A stretch of DNA of 64,000 nucleotides from NCBI RefSeq assembly GCF_024296865.1, contig NZ_CP101134.1:1240001-1304000 (forward strand), given 5' to 3'. Source of the stretch: Sphingobacterium sp. LZ7M1. GTDB taxonomy: Bacteria > Bacteroidota > Bacteroidia > Sphingobacteriales > Sphingobacteriaceae. The translations under genes and the position numbers were made by a program. The notes beneath the pieces are model-generated. The model was not told the DNA's origin, did not search any database, and saw nothing but the letters and a program-made list of their open reading frames with translations. Below, in pieces: positions 61,318 through 64,000 of this stretch; the first letter of the stretch is position 1, and every line of letters begins with the position of its first letter.

Positions 61318-63591
61318 ATGAACAGATATAAAAAAATACCCATAAGAATATTGCAAACAGTGCTGATGCTGCTTTGCACGCAAACGCTGTTTGCACAGAG
61401 AGTAGTGCATTACGAGCTGTATGTAAAAGATACACTTGTCAACTATGCAGGTAAGCAAAAAAGGGCGATTGCCGTAAACGGGCAAATCCCCATGCCCACC
61501 CTTACCTTTACCGAGGGCGACACTGCCGAAATAGTGGTGCACAACCAATTGAAAGAAAGCACATCACTGCACTGGCATGGTGTGTTCCTGCCCAATAAAG
61601 AAGACGGTGTGCCCTGGCTTACGCAAAAGCCCATCGCACCGGGTACAACCTACACCTACCGTTTTCCGATTATCCAGCATGGCACGCACTGGTATCATTC
61701 GCACTCAGGCTTGCAGGAGCAGATAGGCATGTACGGTAGTTTTATCATGAAAAAAAGAGGCGACGATAAAACCTTTAGAAAAGGAATTGACGATTTGCCG
61801 ACCGTCCCGATTATATTAAGTGAGTGGACAAATCTTAACCCGGATAACATCAACCGTATGCTACACAATGCAAATGATTGGGCGGCCATTAAGAAAGGTG
61901 CTACGCAATCGTACGTTGAAGCTATTAAGGAGGGAAAATTAGGCGTAAAGGTAAAAAATGAGTGGAAACGGATGCTGGCGATGGATGTCAGTGATGTTTA
62001 CTATGATAAAATCCTAATAAATGGTAGCCATAGCACCGATTTGAAAACAATTGGTGGTAAAAAGCTAAAAGCAGGTGACAAAGTCAGATTACGCGTTTCC
62101 AATGGCGGGGCGTCTTCGTATTTCTGGCTAAGATATGCTGGAGGGAAAATTACAGTAGTAGCGAATGATGGAAATGATGTTGAGCCTGTAGAAGTGGATA
62201 GATTAATCATTGCAGTTTCTGAAACTTACGATATTGTAGTGACTATCCCTCAAGATGGGTTAGCATATGAGTTTTTAGCAACAACCGAGGACAGAACACA
62301 ATCAGCAAGCTACTTTATAGGTGATGGGGTCAAACAGCTTATTTCCCCGCTCCCACGATTGAAGTATTTCGAGGGGATGAAGATGATGAACGATATGATG
62401 AAAATGAATGGCGATTTGGACGATATGGGCATGAAGATGAGCCTGAACCAAATGGACATGAATGTAGTGATGTATCCCGAAATTACCGGAGATGCAGCAA
62501 AGAAATCAGACCACAGCAAGCATGAAGGTATGAACATGGATGACGACCCTAACCGTTACAACGCTAATGCCTTGGGAGACATCAAAACATTAAATTATGC
62601 TATGTTGCAATCGCCTTACAACACCTCCCTTCCAAAAGATGCGCCTGTAAAAGAGTTGAAGTTCACACTTACTGGCAACATGAACCGCTATGTATGGAGC
62701 ATGGATAATAAAATACTTTCGGAAACGGACAAAATACCTGTAAAAAAAGGAGAAATCCTACGGATTACCATTTATAATAATTCGATGATGCGGCATCCTA
62801 TGCATCTTCACGGATTTGATTTTAGGGTGATAAACGGAAAAGGCGAAAAATCGCCGCTTAAAAATGTGTTGGATATCATGCCTATGGAAACGGATACCAT
62901 TGAGTTTTTAGCAAATGAGGAAGGTGATTGGTTCTTTCATTGCCATATATTATATCACATGATGGCGGGAATGAACAGGGTGTTTGAAGTTGGAGACTAC
63001 AATAACCCCTATTTACCTGACAAGGCAAAAGCCTATAAAGAATTGCAAAGAGAAAGTAATATGCCCCATTTTATGGCACAAAACGATTTTGCAACCAATG
63101 GTAATGATGGAGAAGCTATGCTAATGAATGCACGCTATCAATTAGGAACAGAATGGCGCTTAGGCTATAATAGTATGCACGGGTATGAAGTAGAAACTCA
63201 CTTAGGTAGATACATTGGAAAGATGCAATGGTTCATGCCCTTTGTAGGTTTTGATTTTCGTTACCGGAAAATGGGAGAAGATGAGCACGAAAAGAACATA
63301 TTTGGACAAACCAACAAGAAAGACACCCGCAAGGCGTTCAGTTTAGGGTTTATGTATACGTTACCTATGCTGGTCAATTTCCAGGCAGAAGTATATCACG
63401 ATGGAATTGTAAGATTGCAGTTAATGCGCGAAGATATTCCAATTTCAAAAAGATTAAGAGGTGGCTTCATGGTAAATACCGACTTAGAATATATGGGGGA
63501 GCTTAGGTATATCATCAATAAAAATATAGGTATACGTACCCACTATGATAGTGATATGGGATTTGGTGTAGGGCTTGCATTGACATATTAA
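61318..63591 (+). CDS. Multicopper oxidase fused to a CopB-like barrel
   Basis: A 757-residue protein. I chose the ATG at 61318, which starts a signal peptide (IRILQTVLMLLCTQTLFAQR); an earlier in-frame ATG overlaps the preceding gene. Copper ligands of a CopA/PcoA-type oxidase are present: LHWHGVF (~84), HWYHSHSGLQEQ (~125), HPMHLHGFDF (~492) and FHCHILYHMMAGM (~540), with a Met axial ligand. A Met-rich segment lies near residues 355-385 (MKMMNDMMKMNGDLDDMGMK). After ~600 the sequence looks like a CopB/PcoB outer-membrane beta-barrel (YQLGTEWRLGYNSMHGYEVE to GFGVGLALTY). The fusion joins periplasmic copper oxidation to an outer-membrane part. A lost paralogue's tail survives at 34404. Confidence 0.92.
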   Translation: MNRYKKIPIRILQTVLMLLCTQTLFAQRVVHYELYVKDTLVNYAGKQKRAIAVNGQIPMPTLTFTEGDTAEIVVHNQLKESTSLHWHGVFLPNKEDGVPWLTQKPIAPGTTYTYRFPIIQHGTHWYHSHSGLQEQIGMYGSFIMKKRGDDKTFRKGIDDLPTVPIILSEWTNLNPDNINRMLHNANDWAAIKKGATQSYVEAIKEGKLGVKVKNEWKRMLAMDVSDVYYDKILINGSHSTDLKTIGGKKLKAGDKVRLRVSNGGASSYFWLRYAGGKITVVANDGNDVEPVEVDRLIIAVSETYDIVVTIPQDGLAYEFLATTEDRTQSASYFIGDGVKQLISPLPRLKYFEGMKMMNDMMKMNGDLDDMGMKMSLNQMDMNVVMYPEITGDAAKKSDHSKHEGMNMDDDPNRYNANALGDIKTLNYAMLQSPYNTSLPKDAPVKELKFTLTGNMNRYVWSMDNKILSETDKIPVKKGEILRITIYNNSMMRHPMHLHGFDFRVINGKGEKSPLKNVLDIMPMETDTIEFLANEEGDWFFHCHILYHMMAGMNRVFEVGDYNNPYLPDKAKAYKELQRESNMPHFMAQNDFATNGNDGEAMLMNARYQLGTEWRLGYNSMHGYEVETHLGRYIGKMQWFMPFVGFDFRYRKMGEDEHEKNIFGQTNKKDTRKAFSLGFMYTLPMLVNFQAEVYHDGIVRLQLMREDIPISKRLRGGFMVNTDLEYMGELRYIINKNIGIRTHYDSDMGFGVGLALTY

Positions 63592-63817
63592 AATAAAATA
63601 CCGGATGGTTGTAAACTGCAAACCGTAAAATTACGGCAAAATACAGTGGGTGATGCGGGGTATAATTCGTTTGGATTAACCTGCATCATACTACAACCCA
63701 TCAGACAATACAACAGTTCCACCACCAGCATCATACTGGTTGTTCTTTCATGTAGTTGCATGGGCTAATACGAGCAGTATTAGCATTTCTATATTAATCA
63801 GTATCATATTTATCAAA

Positions 63818-64000
63818 ATGAAACGAATGGATAAATTTTACAATGAAACATATCTTAAATTGGAAACAGAAATCCAAGAACTGGAGATTGAAAACGATAA
63901 CCCGGTACAACGGACAGAAGCCATTATATACCGGATTGTGGAATGTCTGTCCGAAATTAAAGATTATGTTTTGAAACGAGGATTTACAAATGTTGATGAA
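63818..64000 (+). CDS. rteC: Second RteC-family regulator, 3' end outside window
   Basis: The first 61 codons of an RteC protein (MKRMDKFYNETYLKLETEIQ, TEAIIYRIVECLSEIKDYVL, KRGFTNVDE). It aligns with residues ~1-60 of the intact RteC at 34571 (RLSEIKEYTLKNGFDSINEE). Both copies follow a multicopper oxidase sequence. The 226-base spacer before it (63592-63817) has no gene, only a small hairpin at 63623-63636. Confidence 0.85.
   Translation, partial: MKRMDKFYNETYLKLETEIQELEIENDNPVQRTEAIIYRIVECLSEIKDYVLKRGFTNVDE

Larger units (their letters stand above)
1..64000. mobile_element. Interior of a CTnDOT-like ICE carrying metal resistance
   Basis: Conjugation genes (traA, traD-G, mobA-C), two rteC genes, a DUF1896 protein and a giant methylase-helicase form the core of a Bacteroidetes conjugative element. 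Hg, Zn/Cd/Co, Cu/Ag and As cassettes are placed between core modules. Neither element end is visible, no integrase is present, and traG and the second rteC are cut by the window edges, so the limits of the element are unknown. Duplicate rteC genes and several truncated genes suggest that more than one element has recombined here. Confidence 0.85.

Noticed and set aside
1..64000. CRISPR arrays, tRNA or rRNA genes
   Set aside because: No regular spaced repeats and no tRNA or rRNA sequence was recognised on either strand by reading; short tRNA-like folds could have been missed.

Overview
The window is accessory DNA from a Bacteroidetes bacterium, most like a Sphingobacterium, Chryseobacterium or Elizabethkingia-type host. 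The evidence is the CTnDOT-style transfer genes, TAnnTTTG promoter boxes, TonB/plug receptors, FAQ/AQ-type signal peptides and RteC proteins. It reads as the interior of an integrative conjugative element (ICE) loaded with metal-resistance cargo. Both ends are open: traG runs off the left edge and an rteC gene runs off the right edge. No integrase, excisionase, rteA/rteB, tRNA, rRNA or CRISPR array was seen.

Layout. (1) 1-13840 is transfer core interrupted by cargo. On the minus strand lie traA, a DUF3408 gene, traD, traE, traF and traG. A metal cassette on the plus strand (leader, TonB receptor, CDF transporter; 2709-6079) sits between traE and traD. A hairpin-rich candidate oriT precedes mobA and mobB, and a mercury-uptake operon (ArsR, MerTP, GDCC protein; no merA) separates mobB from mobC. 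(2) 14000-23377 is a zinc/cadmium/cobalt module: leader, CzcA-CzcC fusion, CzcB, a Fur-family regulator, a transglutaminase-like protein and a ZntA-type ATPase. Two matching Fur-type boxes mark its two promoters. (3) 23760-34505 is copper/silver block A: leader, DUF3347 and TRASH-like lipoproteins, CusA, CusC, CusB, a haem-binding protein, a truncated thymidine phosphorylase and the last codons of a lost multicopper oxidase. An rteC gene follows. (4) 35424-36672 is an IS256-family element with a target duplication and a broken transposase, followed by csp and a DUF305 gene on the minus strand. (5) 38077-44376 is a minus-strand ICE block: a giant methylase-helicase, a DUF1896 protein and a truncated MT-A70 methylase. 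(6) 44514-47081 is an arsenic operon (arsR, DUF6428, arsC-like, acr3) with paired operators. (7) 47155-51517 is scarred DNA in which 5'-truncated genes are joined back to back. (8) 51553-63591 is copper block B: CopA, a CopZ-like chaperone, leader, HMA-DUF3347, CopB-type ATPase, DUF3347, DUF305, TRASH-like and haem-binding proteins, and a multicopper oxidase fused to a CopB-like barrel. A second rteC follows, so blocks A and B have parallel plans.

The most interesting signal is a set of four small secreted Cys/His-rich proteins. Each is the first gene of a metal cassette, each ends in W(Q/L)PPKI(N/S) at or one residue before the stop, and each is followed by RNA hairpins and then the first efflux or receptor gene. 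This layout resembles the copper-sensing upstream-ORF systems CutF and CruR of proteobacteria. I suggest these are Bacteroidetes nascent-chain metal sensors with a shared arrest-like C terminus and metal-specific bodies.
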